Assembly (NCBI RefSeq): GCF_021088345.1
Contig: NZ_CP088156.1
Location: forward strand, 2,356,001-2,420,000
DNA: 64,000 bases
Origin: Bradyrhizobium ontarionense
Lineage (GTDB): Bacteria > Pseudomonadota > Alphaproteobacteria > Rhizobiales > Xanthobacteraceae
Direction of reading: 5' to 3'
The position numbers were made by a program, and so were the translations under genes. Below are positions 9,242-18,287 of this stretch, one piece after another. The number at the start of each line of letters is the position of its first letter. The first letter of the stretch is position 1. The notes beneath the pieces are model-generated. The model ran no database searches, was not told the DNA's origin, and saw only the letters and a program-made list of their open reading frames with translations.

Positions 9242-11365
9242 ATGCATCAACCATCGAAATGGTGGGCGGGACTGATCGTCGTTGCCGTGCTCTGGCTCGC
9301 GGCCATGATCTTCAAGACGTCGGGCGTGGAAGACGATATTGCGCCGCGGGCGCGCGCCGCGGTTGCAGCTGCTGCACCTGATACCGCCGCGGCGCTGAAG
9401 GTCTCGGTGTCCGGGCGCGACGTGCGCATCGAAGGACCGGAGTTCAGTCCTGATCAGCCCAACCGGCTGAACGAGGCGGCGACGGTGAACGGCGTCCGGC
9501 TCGTCGACGGCAGCTACGACAAGCTTCCGACCCCAAAGCCATACGCATTCCGCGCCGCGCGCAACGGCGGCCAGCTGGTGCTCGAAGGCGGCGTGCCAAC
9601 GCCCGCGATCCGGGATGCCGTTCTCACTGCCGCCCGCTCCGCGGCCGGTGGCGGCGAGGTCGTCGATCGCCTCGGCTATGCCTTGGGGGCTCCGGCCGAG
9701 TTCGCCGCGATCGCCGGCCACGGATTGGTCCAGGCCGGAATACTTAACGGCGGCACGTTCTCGCTCGCGGACAAGGCCTATTCGATCGCCGGCGCAGCAG
9801 CCTCGTCCGACGTCTATGAGGCAGCGATCGCCGCGACGCGGCAGCTGCCGGGCGGTGCCGCGCTCGCCAACGTCGCCATCCTGCCGCCGGAGGCCAGGCC
9901 GTTCATCTGGAGCGCGGTGCGCGACGGCAAGTCGGTGGTGATGTCCGGCGTCGTCCCGAACGACGAGATCAGGCGCGCGCTCGAAGCTGCCGCCGTGAAG
10001 GCATGGCCCGGGCTTTCCGTCATGCATCATATGCAGATTGCGCGTGGCGCTCCGGCCGGCAATTTCAATGCCTACACGTCTTATGCGCTCGGAGAGTTGG
10101 CGCGGCTGAGCACGGGGCGCGTCGTCATCTCCGACGCCAACTACACGATCTCGGGCGAAGCGCCCTCCAGCGCGGCTTATGACGAAGCGATGGCAGCTGC
10201 CGGCAAGCTGCCGGGCGGTCTGACCCTGGCAAAGGCCGACATTTTGCCGCCGGAGATCAAGCCCTATCGCTGGTCGGCGCAGCTCGATGCGGCTGGCGTC
10301 ACTCTATCTGGACTGGCTCCAAGCTCGGCCGTTCGCGACACGATCCTCCGCTATGCCGTCGGACCTTTCGCCGGAAGGCGCGTGCTCAGCCAACTCGAAA
10401 TTGCCCGCGGGGCTCCCGATGGCGACGTGGCCAAGGCGAGCGCGAGCCTGCTGAAGGAGCTCGCCAAGCTCTCCGAGGGCCGTGCTGAAATCAACGAGAC
10501 CCAGGTCTCGATCGGCGGCGTGGGGCTTGCGAACGTCACCGGTGCATCGGTGCGCGAGGAGCTCGCCGGCGCCCTGCCCGCGCCGTTTGCGATTGCCGTG
10601 GTCGACGTCCGCGACGGCCCGGTCTCGCCCTATGTCTTTGGACTGCAGAAGCAGGATGGCCATGTCCGGCTGAGCGGCTATGTGCCGGACGAGGCCGCCC
10701 GGCGCGATCTGGTCGGCGCGGCCACCGCGAGCTTCGTCACCGAGACGGTCGAGGACGGCCTGAAGATCGGTGACGGCGCGCCGACGGATTTCGCCAGATC
10801 GCTGAAGACGACATTCCCGGCGCTGGCCCGGCTGTGGTCGACGACGCTCGCAGCGAAAGACGCTGATATCACGATCGAGGGCCAGGCCATCTATGACAAA
10901 TCGGGCGAGCAGGTCCGCAAGGAGCTTGCCGACGCAGCCGGCGACGGCTTCAAGCTCGGCGACGTCAAGATCGGCATCAAGCCGGAGAGCCCGCCGCTTC
11001 CCGTCGACGCGTGCCAGCCGGCCTTCAGCGGGCTGCTCGAAAAGGGACGAATCCACTTCAGCACCGGAAGCGCCGAGCTCAGCCGGGAGTCGCTGGCGCT
11101 GCTCGATCACCTGGTCGATGTCGCGCAGCGCTGCAAGGCGGCCGAGATCGCGATCGAAGGCCACACCGACAGCGTCGGTGATACCGAGAACAACATCGAC
11201 CTCTCCAAGCGGCGCGCGGCAGCCGTGCTCGGCTACATCGGCGGGGCCGGCATCGATACCTCACGCATGACCGCGGAAGGCTACGGCGAGACCAGGCCGA
11301 TCGCCTCCAATGATACGCCCGAAGGCCGTGCGCAGAACCGGCGCATCGAATTCGTCGTCAAGTGA
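9242..11365 (+). CDS. BON-repeat OmpA-family envelope protein (ArfA-like)
   Basis: The 707-residue protein has one N-terminal membrane helix (residues 6-22, KWWAGLIVVAVLWLAAMIF) and a periplasmic body. From about residue 50 to 595 it is built of roughly four tandem repeats of about 140 residues, each with a BON-like alpha/beta pattern and recurring phrases such as LPGG..LA...ILPPE..PY and IARGAP. The last 105 residues are an OmpA-C domain with the peptidoglycan-binding signature GHTDSVGDTENNIDLSKRRA. It should anchor the inner membrane to the cell wall. The next gene starts 13 bases after its stop, so the two are probably one operon. It resembles mycobacterial ArfA in general layout only. Confidence 0.85.
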   Translation: MHQPSKWWAGLIVVAVLWLAAMIFKTSGVEDDIAPRARAAVAAAAPDTAAALKVSVSGRDVRIEGPEFSPDQPNRLNEAATVNGVRLVDGSYDKLPTPKPYAFRAARNGGQLVLEGGVPTPAIRDAVLTAARSAAGGGEVVDRLGYALGAPAEFAAIAGHGLVQAGILNGGTFSLADKAYSIAGAAASSDVYEAAIAATRQLPGGAALANVAILPPEARPFIWSAVRDGKSVVMSGVVPNDEIRRALEAAAVKAWPGLSVMHHMQIARGAPAGNFNAYTSYALGELARLSTGRVVISDANYTISGEAPSSAAYDEAMAAAGKLPGGLTLAKADILPPEIKPYRWSAQLDAAGVTLSGLAPSSAVRDTILRYAVGPFAGRRVLSQLEIARGAPDGDVAKASASLLKELAKLSEGRAEINETQVSIGGVGLANVTGASVREELAGALPAPFAIAVVDVRDGPVSPYVFGLQKQDGHVRLSGYVPDEAARRDLVGAATASFVTETVEDGLKIGDGAPTDFARSLKTTFPALARLWSTTLAAKDADITIEGQAIYDKSGEQVRKELADAAGDGFKLGDVKIGIKPESPPLPVDACQPAFSGLLEKGRIHFSTGSAELSRESLALLDHLVDVAQRCKAAEIAIEGHTDSVGDTENNIDLSKRRAAAVLGYIGGAGIDTSRMTAEGYGETRPIASNDTPEGRAQNRRIEFVVK

Positions 11366-11377
11366 GGCGCTGACATC

Positions 11378-13171
11378 ATGATGTACGACCTCGCGACATT
11401 CCTGCTCTGGATCCTCCTGGCCCTCGTGATCGGCGGCTTCGTCGGCTGGCGCACCCGGTCGGACGCGCCGCGTCCGGACTGGCTGAGAAGCTGGCTGCTG
11501 CCGGCGACGCTGGCCTTCGCCATCGGCGTTCTGATGGCGTTGTTGAACGTGCTGCCCGGGCGTGCGGGGCTGTGGCTCGAGGTCGCCCTGCTGATGGTCG
11601 GCGGCTACGTGTTCGGCTGCCTCATCGGCGGACAGCTGAAGGATTTCTTCGGTCTCGACGACGCCAAGGCGGCGGCGCCGTCGCCCCCTGCAAACCGCGT
11701 TGCGTCCGTAGCCGACACCGCCGCGCCACATCCTGTCGCCGACAGCCCATCACAAGCGCTCGCGGCCCACGCGGCAGCCAGCGTCGAGGCCGATCGTCTG
11801 GCAGCCGAAGCGGAAGCCAAGGCCGAGACCGACCGTCTCGCCGCCGAGGCCGCAGCAAAGGCGGAGGCTGAGCGCCTCGCTGCGGAGGCCACGGCGAAAG
11901 CCGAGGCCCAGCGTCTCGCGGCCGAAGCCGCGGCAAAGGCCGAAGCGGAGCGCCTCGCGGCGGAGGATGCCGCAAAGGCAGAAGCTGATCGTCTCGCCGC
12001 AGAAGCGGCGGCCAAAGCCGAAGCCGAGCGTCTCGCCGCAGAGGCAGCGGCCAAAGCCGAAGCCGAGCGTCTCGCTGCAGAGGCAGCGGCCAAAGCCGAA
12101 GCCGAGCGTCTCGCCGCAGAGGCAGCGGCCAAAGCCGAAGCCGAGCGCCTCGCCGCTGAGGCAGCAGCCAAAGCCGAAGCCGAGCGTCTCGCCGCTGAGG
12201 CTGCCGCAAGAGCGGAAGCCGAGCGCCTCGCGGCGGAAGCCGCAGCGAAGGCCGAAGCGGATCGTCTCGCGGCCGAAGCTGCCGCGAAAGCCGAGGCTGA
12301 TCGGCTTGCCGCGGAAGCAGAAGCGGAAACAGAAGCGGAAGCAGAAGCCGAGCGTGTCGCGGCGGAGGCCGCCGCGGAGGCTGAAGCCGACCGCCTTGCG
12401 GCCGAGGTCGCAGCGTCAGCGCCGCTGACCACGGCCGCTGCCGATGACAGGCCACCGGCCCTGCCCGCTCCCGACGGCACGGCGGATGATCTCAAACTCC
12501 TCAAGGGCATCGGGCCGAAGAACGAGCGTATCCTCAACGACATCGGCGTCTATCATTTCAGCCAGATCGCGGAGTGGTCCCCCGCTCATGCGAGCTGGGT
12601 CGGTGACCACATGGCCTTCCCCGGCCGGATCGAGCGCGAGCACTGGATCGCCCAGGCGAAGCTGCTGGCGGCAGGTTTCGACACCGCGCATTCGACCGCG
12701 GTAAAGTCGGGCGCGATCACGATCGACGATCAGGCCGACGCCCCCCTGAGTGAGGACGAGGCGAACGCCCTGGGCGCGCAGCTGCCGGTGCTGATGCCGA
12801 AAGTCGAGAATGAGGACAAGTATGCCGGAGCCCGGCCACTTGGCCTCGCTGCCCCACGCGGGGGCGAAGCTGACGACCTCAAGCTGATCAAGGGCATCGG
12901 CAAGCAGAACGAGGCTCGCCTGCATGGCCTCGGCATCTGGCACTTCGAGCAGATCGCAGCCTGGACCGCTGCGCATGCCAAATGGGTCGGCTCCTATCTG
13001 GCGTTCGCCGGCCGGATCGAGCGGGAGCAATGGATCGCCCAGGCCAAGGAGCTGGCGAGCGGCGGCAGCACCGAATTCGCCCGGCGGGTCGAAGCGGGGC
13101 TGGTCAAATCGTCGCGCGACGACGGCTCGCGCGGGCAGGACAACATCAAGATCGTCCAGCCGGGCGATTAG
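11378..13171 (+). CDS. membrane protein with long helical repeat and two helix-hairpin-helix modules
   Basis: The 597-residue protein has three predicted membrane helices in residues 4-85. Arg-rich residues between helices 1 and 2 suggest that loop and the C-terminus are cytoplasmic. Residues 138-347 are about 16 copies of a 13-residue unit (A-E-R-L-A-A-E-A-A-A-K-A-E), which should form a stiff single helix or coiled coil of some 30 nm. Two similar modules at about 370-433 and 499-562 begin DDLKL(L/I)KGIG and share the pattern W..AHA.WVG...F.GRIERE.WIAQAK; they look like the COG3743-type helix-hairpin-helix fold. Function unknown; context ties it to the cell envelope. Confidence 0.82.
   Translation: MMYDLATFLLWILLALVIGGFVGWRTRSDAPRPDWLRSWLLPATLAFAIGVLMALLNVLPGRAGLWLEVALLMVGGYVFGCLIGGQLKDFFGLDDAKAAAPSPPANRVASVADTAAPHPVADSPSQALAAHAAASVEADRLAAEAEAKAETDRLAAEAAAKAEAERLAAEATAKAEAQRLAAEAAAKAEAERLAAEDAAKAEADRLAAEAAAKAEAERLAAEAAAKAEAERLAAEAAAKAEAERLAAEAAAKAEAERLAAEAAAKAEAERLAAEAAARAEAERLAAEAAAKAEADRLAAEAAAKAEADRLAAEAEAETEAEAEAERVAAEAAAEAEADRLAAEVAASAPLTTAAADDRPPALPAPDGTADDLKLLKGIGPKNERILNDIGVYHFSQIAEWSPAHASWVGDHMAFPGRIEREHWIAQAKLLAAGFDTAHSTAVKSGAITIDDQADAPLSEDEANALGAQLPVLMPKVENEDKYAGARPLGLAAPRGGEADDLKLIKGIGKQNEARLHGLGIWHFEQIAAWTAAHAKWVGSYLAFAGRIEREQWIAQAKELASGGSTEFARRVEAGLVKSSRDDGSRGQDNIKIVQPGD
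11789..12418 (+). repeat. in-frame 39-base coding repeat array
   Basis: About 16 tandem 39-base units code for 13-residue Ala/Glu/Lys/Arg repeats inside the membrane protein gene. The copies from roughly 12020 to 12180 are nearly identical at DNA level, while the flanking copies have diverged in third positions. This suggests recent unit gain in the middle of an older array. One unit near 12320-12350 is altered by short GAA/GCG-rich insertions. Confidence 0.9.
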
Positions 13172-13223
13172 GACGGCGCCGGCGACCAGTACGAAATGAA
13201 GACGAAAAATGTGGAGGAGCCGT

Positions 13224-13357
13224 AGGGTGGGCAAAGGCGCTGCCGCGCTCTTTCCCCATCTGAGATCGCTGTGGCGCCGTGCCCACCGTCTTGCTGATGA
13301 GTTTGTGGATGGACGGTCGGCAAGCTGCCGCCTTGCGGCGGCGGCTTTGCCCACCCT
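13224..13357. repeat. REP-like palindromic element
   Basis: The element is bounded by a perfect 13-base inverted repeat, AGGGTGGGCAAAG at 13224-13236 and CTTTGCCCACCCT at 13345-13357. Internal sequence has a second GTGCCCACC (about 13278) and GC-rich arms that allow further folding. Such GTGGGCAAAG...CTTTGCCCAC elements are, to my knowledge, common between genes in Bradyrhizobium genomes. It sits between the convergent envelope operon and MFS gene, so it may also act as a terminator. Confidence 0.7.
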
Positions 13358-13363
13358 GCTCCG

Positions 13364-14947
13364 TTACTCCGCCAATTCGACCGGCTCGCTGCGCGACGGA
13401 CCGGCCAGCGGCCGCTCCTCCATCAGGATCATGCAGACCGAGGCGCAGGCCAGCATCGCCGTCGCCGCGCCATAGACGAAGCGGAAGGCGTGGATCATGT
13501 CCGCTTCCGCGATGCCGCTGACCGCACCGTGTGCGCCCTCGGCCAGCGAGATGTCGGCGCCGAGCACCATCAGCAGGATAGCGCTGAAGGCCGCCACCGT
13601 GAACGAGGACATCATCGAGCGGAAGAAGTTCATCGCGCCGGTGATGGTGCCGATCTGCGAGCGGTCGACCGCATTCTGCAGCGAGACCACCGAGATCGGG
13701 AATGCCGTTCCGAGCCCGATGCCGAAGATCGACAGCAGCACCAGGAGGACCCACAGCGACGGCGTCGTGACCGTCATCACCGCGGCCGCGATGGTGCCGA
13801 TGAGGGTGCCGACGATCGCGACGCGCTTGTAGTGCTTCACCCGGGCCATAGTGCGGCCTGCAATCGCCGCCCCGAATGTCGAGATCGCCGCGATCGGGAT
13901 CAGGCCGAGGCCGGCCTCGCTCGGCGTCAAATGATAGACCAGCTCGTAATACAGCGGCAGGTGGACGGTGAGCCCGATCAGCGCGCCCAGCGCACAGCCG
14001 CTGGCCAGCATGCCGTAGGGCACCACCGCGCCGCCCATCAGGGACAGCGGCAGGAACGGCTCATCCGCCCGCCGCGCGTGCCAGACGAAGCCGAGCCCCA
14101 GCGCCACGCCGCTGCCGAGCATCGCCAGGATCGTCGGCGACAACCAGGCGAGCTTGTGGCCGCCCCAGGTCAGGACCAGCATGAAGATGACGGCGGAGGC
14201 CATCAGCAGCAGGCCGCCGGCCCAGTCGACCTTGCGCAGCCGGTGATAGACCGGCAGCCGCGCCATCTTGGGCAGCAGCAGTGCGAGAGCGGCGATGGCG
14301 AGCGGGACGTTGATCCAGAAGATCATCGACCAGTGCAGATGGTCGGCGAAGAAGCCGCCGATCACCGGCCCGAGCAGGCCGGCGAGCAGCCAGACGCCGC
14401 TGAAATAGGCCTGGTATTGGCCGCGCTCGCGCGGGCTGACCACGTCGGAGATTACGGTCTGCACGACCGGCATGATGCCGCCGCCGCCGAGCCCCTGCAG
14501 GCCGCGGGCGAGGATCAGGACCGGCATGTTCGGCGCCAGCGCGCACACCACCGAGCCGACCACGAACAGGCTGAGCGCCGTGATGATCATCGAGCGCCGG
14601 CCATAGATGTCGCACAAGGTGCCGAACACCGGCGCCACGGCGGTCGAGGCCAGCAGATAGGCAGTGATCACCCAGGACAGGCTGGTGACGTCCTGGAACT
14701 CGCGGCCGATGGTCGGCAGCGCGGTCGCGACGATGGTCTGGTCGAGCGCGGCCAGGAACATCGTCAGCAGCAGGCTCATCAGGATGGTGCGGACCTCGGC
14801 CGGGGTCAGCGGCACCGATGGCGTCAGCGACGGAGCATCGTCGATTGCCTGCACCTGCGGCGGAATGGCCGGCAGCTCGGCGGCGATCTCTTCGGGCAAG
14901 GATTGGGACGCGGCAGGATAGCGGCTCTGCCGATCAAACTTGTTCAT
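13364..14947 (-). CDS. MFS drug/proton antiporter, DHA2 (14-helix) family
   Basis: The 527-residue protein is a proton-driven exporter of the DHA2 group in the inner membrane. A 50-residue cytoplasmic N-terminus precedes the first helix, which has the family motif LDQTIVATALPTI. Motif A (GTLCDIYGRRSMI) follows helix 2 and motif C-like GGGGIMPVVQTV and LLGPVIGGFFADHLHW lie in helices 4-5. The substrate cannot be told; relatives export dyes and antibiotics. No adaptor (EmrA-type) gene or adjacent regulator is present. It runs in the same direction as the YcgN gene behind it but is separated by about 170 bases. Confidence 0.9.
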   Translation of the reverse strand: MNKFDRQSRYPAASQSLPEEIAAELPAIPPQVQAIDDAPSLTPSVPLTPAEVRTILMSLLLTMFLAALDQTIVATALPTIGREFQDVTSLSWVITAYLLASTAVAPVFGTLCDIYGRRSMIITALSLFVVGSVVCALAPNMPVLILARGLQGLGGGGIMPVVQTVISDVVSPRERGQYQAYFSGVWLLAGLLGPVIGGFFADHLHWSMIFWINVPLAIAALALLLPKMARLPVYHRLRKVDWAGGLLLMASAVIFMLVLTWGGHKLAWLSPTILAMLGSGVALGLGFVWHARRADEPFLPLSLMGGAVVPYGMLASGCALGALIGLTVHLPLYYELVYHLTPSEAGLGLIPIAAISTFGAAIAGRTMARVKHYKRVAIVGTLIGTIAAAVMTVTTPSLWVLLVLLSIFGIGLGTAFPISVVSLQNAVDRSQIGTITGAMNFFRSMMSSFTVAAFSAILLMVLGADISLAEGAHGAVSGIAEADMIHAFRFVYGAATAMLACASVCMILMEERPLAGPSRSEPVELAE

Positions 14948-15118
14948 GGGAATAAATGCTGTGCCGTGCGCGGCAAACGCCGTGTGGATTCGCTGGATAG
15001 CGAACTACTTAAGGGATAAATTTCCCTTGCGGCAGCGGGTTGGGCGCATGGGTGCATCCCGAGAGGACGAGGACGGGTCGCAGCAACGTGAACTGCTGCG
15101 AGCGCGAAGTGATCGAGG

Positions 15119-15667
15119 CTATTTCGGACGGCGCTTCAGCTTGGCGCGCTTCGGCAGCAGCACCGGCCATTGCACGATGTGATCCTCAAGCTGGTCGTCC
15201 GGAACGTCCTCCTCGGTGCCCTCGACCCGGCCGCGTACCGAGACACCGGCTTCATGTACCGTCTGAGGATCGCCCGAGATCAGCGGATGCCACCAATAGA
15301 GATCGTGCCCCTCGGCAATCAGGCGATAGCCGCAGCTCGGCGGCAGCCAGGTGAGGGTGCGCACGTTCTCAGGTGTCAGGCGAACGCAGTCCGAGACCTG
15401 GTCGGAGCGGTTCGGGTAGTCCTTGCAGCCACATAGGCCGGCATCCAGGAGCTTGCAGGAAATATGGGTGAAGTAGATCTTGCCGGTATCCTCGTCCTCG
15501 AGCTTTTCCAGACAGCAGCGCCCGCAGCCGTCGCACAGGCTTTCCCATTCCGCCTCGGACATCTCTTCCAAGGTCTTGGTTTTCCAGAACAATCCCTCCT
15601 GGCCCGAGGGACGTTTGAGCGGTGCGGTCATCGGGCGAATCCAATCGGGGCGCGGCGTGGCCGCCAT
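15119..15667 (-). CDS. YcgN-family cysteine cluster protein (UPF0260)
   Basis: This 182-residue soluble protein belongs to the YcgN/UPF0260 group of uncharacterised cysteine-cluster proteins. The hallmark Cys cluster [13 protein letters not shown] lies near residue 45, with more conserved Cys in the [19 protein letters not shown] segment, as in the CxxCxxCC domain thought to bind metal (Zn or Fe-S). The first ATG is used; a second ATG 12 codons in (MTAPLKR) is also possible. The gene is divergent from the penicillin-binding protein gene. Its role is unknown. Confidence 0.88.
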   Translation of the reverse strand: MAATPRPDWIRPMTAPLKRPSGQEGLFWKTKTLEEMSEAEWESLCDGCGRCCLEKLEDEDTGKIYFTHISCKLLDAGLCGCKDYPNRSDQVSDCVRLTPENVRTLTWLPPSCGYRLIAEGHDLYWWHPLISGDPQTVHEAGVSVRGRVEGTEEDVPDDQLEDHIVQWPVLLPKRAKLKRRPK

Positions 15668-15993
15668 CTAGGTGCCCTGCCCGGAGCGGCGCAAGGGGCG
15701 TCCGGTCCGTTCAAGCACGACGTTAGCTTTGTGTATCGAATTGTGAGGGGAACCATTGGTTTATCCCCCCCGCTCGGCTAGATAGAATGAGCAACAATGA
15801 GTCACTCCAGCGGCGGCGCCGGCAGTGCGGCTCGAGTTCCGGAGTTTCGAATCCGACCGACCTTGGCTCGAGGGCTCTGGCGCAAATGCCTTGGCTTTGC
15901 CGCAACAATCGCGCAAGACCCTTCGATGGCCCCAGCCGCGTGCTGAGTGCTTTCGAAGCCAGCTGACACGCTTTCGAAACGACCAGGGTTCCC
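15668..15993. promoter_or_regulatory. divergent promoter region, YcgN gene and pbp1A
   Basis: No gene is supported in these 326 bases between two divergent genes. I see no clear hairpin or operator; promoters for both genes must lie here. Confidence 0.4.
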
Positions 15994-18273
15994 GTGCGGC
16001 AGATCATTCCAGACAATTGGAAGAAGCGGATCAATAATTTCCGCCTGGATCTCGATGCGCGGTTCGATTCGGCGCTGTTCTCCTCGCTGCGCGGCACCCG
16101 CGAATTGTATGAGCGCTATTCGGCCTTCATGGACCGCTTCTATGTCGGCGGCTGGAAGCGCTGGGTGTTCGTCGAGCCGCTGTCGGAAGCCGCCACGATC
16201 GGCCTCGGCGGCCTTGTCCTGTTGCTGGCGCTGGCCATCCCCGCGTTCCGCGAAACCGCCGACGAGGACTGGCTCAAGAAGTCCGACCTCGCCGTCACCT
16301 TCCTCGACCGCTACGGCAACCCGATCGGCAGCCGCGGCATCAAGCATAACGACTCGATTCCGCTGGAAGACTTTCCGGACAATCTGATCAAGGCGACGCT
16401 GGCCACCGAGGACCGCCGCTTCTACGACCATTTCGGCATCGACATCGCTGGCACGGCGCGCGCGCTGGTCACCAACGCCCAGGCCGGCGGCGTCCGCCAA
16501 GGCGGCTCCTCGATCAGCCAGCAGCTCGCCAAGAACCTGTTCCTGTCCAACGAGCGCACCATCGAGCGCAAGGTCAACGAAGCGTTCCTGGCCATCTGGC
16601 TGGAAACCCGCCTGACCAAGAACGAGATCCTCAAACTGTATCTCGACCGCGCCTATATGGGCGGCGGCACCTTCGGCGTCGACGGCGCCGCGCACTTCTA
16701 TTTCAACAAGTCGGTGCGCGACATCAACCTGTCGGAAGCGGCGATGCTGGCCGGCCTGTTCAAAGCGCCGACCAAATTCGCTCCCCACATCAACCTGCCG
16801 GCGGCGCGCGCCCGCGCCAACGTCGTGCTCGACAATCTCGTCGATGCCGGCTTCATGACCGAGGGTCAGGTGTTCGGCGCCCGCCGCAACCCGGCCTTTG
16901 CGGTCGACCGCCGCGACGAGAGCTCGCCGAATTATTTCCTCGACTACGCCTTCGACGAGATGCGCAAGCTGGTCGATACGTTCCCGAAATCCTACACCGA
17001 GCGCGTGTTCGTGGTCCGGACCTCGATCGACATGACTGTGCAGCATGCCGCGGACGAGGCGATCGAAAACCAGCTGCGCCAATTCGGCCGCGACTACCAT
17101 GCGACCCAGGCGGCAACCGTGGTGTCCGATATCGATGGCGGCATCCGTGCCATGGTCGGCGGTCGCGACTATGGTTCGAGCCAGTTCAACCGCGCCACCG
17201 ATGCCTATCGACAGCCGGGCTCGTCGTTCAAGCCCTACGTCTACACCACCGCCCTCTTGAACGGCTTCAAGCCGACCTCGATCGTGGTCGACGGCCCGGT
17301 GTGCATCGGCAATTGGTGTCCGCAGAACTATGGCCACTCCTATTCCGGTTCGGTGACGCTGACCCAGGCCATCACCCGCTCGATCAACGTCGTGCCGGTG
17401 AAGCTGTCGATCGCGCTCGGCGGCAAGGAAGGCCCCAAGGCCGGCCGCGCCAAGATCATCGAGGTCGCCCGTCGCTTCGGCCTCAAGGCGCCGCTGCCCG
17501 ATACCCCCTCGATGCCGATCGGCTCGGACGAGGTCACGGTGCTGGAACACGCGGTGGCCTATGCGACCTTCCCGAACAAGGGCAAGGCGGTGACGCCGCA
17601 TTCCGTGCTGGAGGTGCGCACCGGCGCCGGCGACCCGGTGTGGCGCTGGGACCGTGACGGTCCGAAGCCGCGCCAGGCGATCCCAGCTTCCGTCGCCGCC
17701 GACATGGCGGGGATGATGAGCCACGTCGTCAGCGAAGGCACCGCCCGCCGCGCTGCGCTCGACGGCATTCCGACCGCCGGCAAGACCGGCACCACCAACG
17801 CCTACCGCGACGCCTGGTTCGTCGGCTACACCGGCAACTTCACCTGCGCGGTGTGGTACGGCAATGACGACTACTCGCCGACCAACCGCATGACCGGCGG
17901 CTCGCTGCCGGCGCAAACCTGGCACGACATCATGGTCGCAGCGCACCAAGGCGTAGAAGTCAAGGAACTGCCGGGGGTCGGCATGGGCGAGAAGCTGCCG
18001 CAGGTCGCCAATGGCGCGATGGCGCAGGCCGGCGCGCCGAAGACGCTGGAAATCAAACCGGGCCCGCCGCCTGTTCTGACCCGTCGCGGCGCCGAGGTTC
18101 TGGTCCAGGTCGAGAAGTTGCTCGACGACGCGGCCCGCGTCGCCGAAAAGGCCGCGCCTGCCGATCCGCGCAAGCCGGCCAAGCCGGTGTCGTCGAGCGC
18201 GCTCGCCTTTCCGGAGAACTACGCCGCGGCGACGGCCGATGGCGTGACCACCCCTGCCCTGCGCAAGAACTGA
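15994..18273 (+). CDS. penicillin-binding protein 1A family, bifunctional
   Basis: The 759-residue class A penicillin-binding protein polymerises glycan strands and cross-links peptides at the periplasmic face. A cytoplasmic N-terminus of about 65 residues precedes one membrane helix (66-85). The glycosyltransferase domain has the catalytic Glu in ATEDRRFYDHFGID (E139) and GGSSISQQLAKN. The transpeptidase domain shows SSFK (S410-K413), SIN in TRSINVVPVK, and the AGKTGTTN motif near residue 597. A short Pro/Ala-rich tail follows. Translation seems to start at a GTG with little visible ribosome-binding site. The DUF1214 gene follows after 14 bases. Confidence 0.93.
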   Translation: MRQIIPDNWKKRINNFRLDLDARFDSALFSSLRGTRELYERYSAFMDRFYVGGWKRWVFVEPLSEAATIGLGGLVLLLALAIPAFRETADEDWLKKSDLAVTFLDRYGNPIGSRGIKHNDSIPLEDFPDNLIKATLATEDRRFYDHFGIDIAGTARALVTNAQAGGVRQGGSSISQQLAKNLFLSNERTIERKVNEAFLAIWLETRLTKNEILKLYLDRAYMGGGTFGVDGAAHFYFNKSVRDINLSEAAMLAGLFKAPTKFAPHINLPAARARANVVLDNLVDAGFMTEGQVFGARRNPAFAVDRRDESSPNYFLDYAFDEMRKLVDTFPKSYTERVFVVRTSIDMTVQHAADEAIENQLRQFGRDYHATQAATVVSDIDGGIRAMVGGRDYGSSQFNRATDAYRQPGSSFKPYVYTTALLNGFKPTSIVVDGPVCIGNWCPQNYGHSYSGSVTLTQAITRSINVVPVKLSIALGGKEGPKAGRAKIIEVARRFGLKAPLPDTPSMPIGSDEVTVLEHAVAYATFPNKGKAVTPHSVLEVRTGAGDPVWRWDRDGPKPRQAIPASVAADMAGMMSHVVSEGTARRAALDGIPTAGKTGTTNAYRDAWFVGYTGNFTCAVWYGNDDYSPTNRMTGGSLPAQTWHDIMVAAHQGVEVKELPGVGMGEKLPQVANGAMAQAGAPKTLEIKPGPPPVLTRRGAEVLVQVEKLLDDAARVAEKAAPADPRKPAKPVSSSALAFPENYAAATADGVTTPALRKN

Positions 18274-18287
18274 CGTCGGCGATCCCC

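Noticed and set aside
11789..12418. Tandem repeats as a CRISPR array
   Set aside because: Units are contiguous, in frame and protein-coding; there are no spacers and no cas genes.
13209..13475. Apparent plus-strand ORF over the REP-like element
   Set aside because: The translated phrases (RVGKGA..., RRAH) are the usual by-product of this palindromic repeat, not a protein.
15802..17949. 715-residue open frame antisense to the penicillin-binding protein
   Set aside because: It is an antisense shadow of a clear family gene in GC-rich DNA; its composition (Gly/Arg/Asp/Val-rich, no motif) is that of a mirrored frame.
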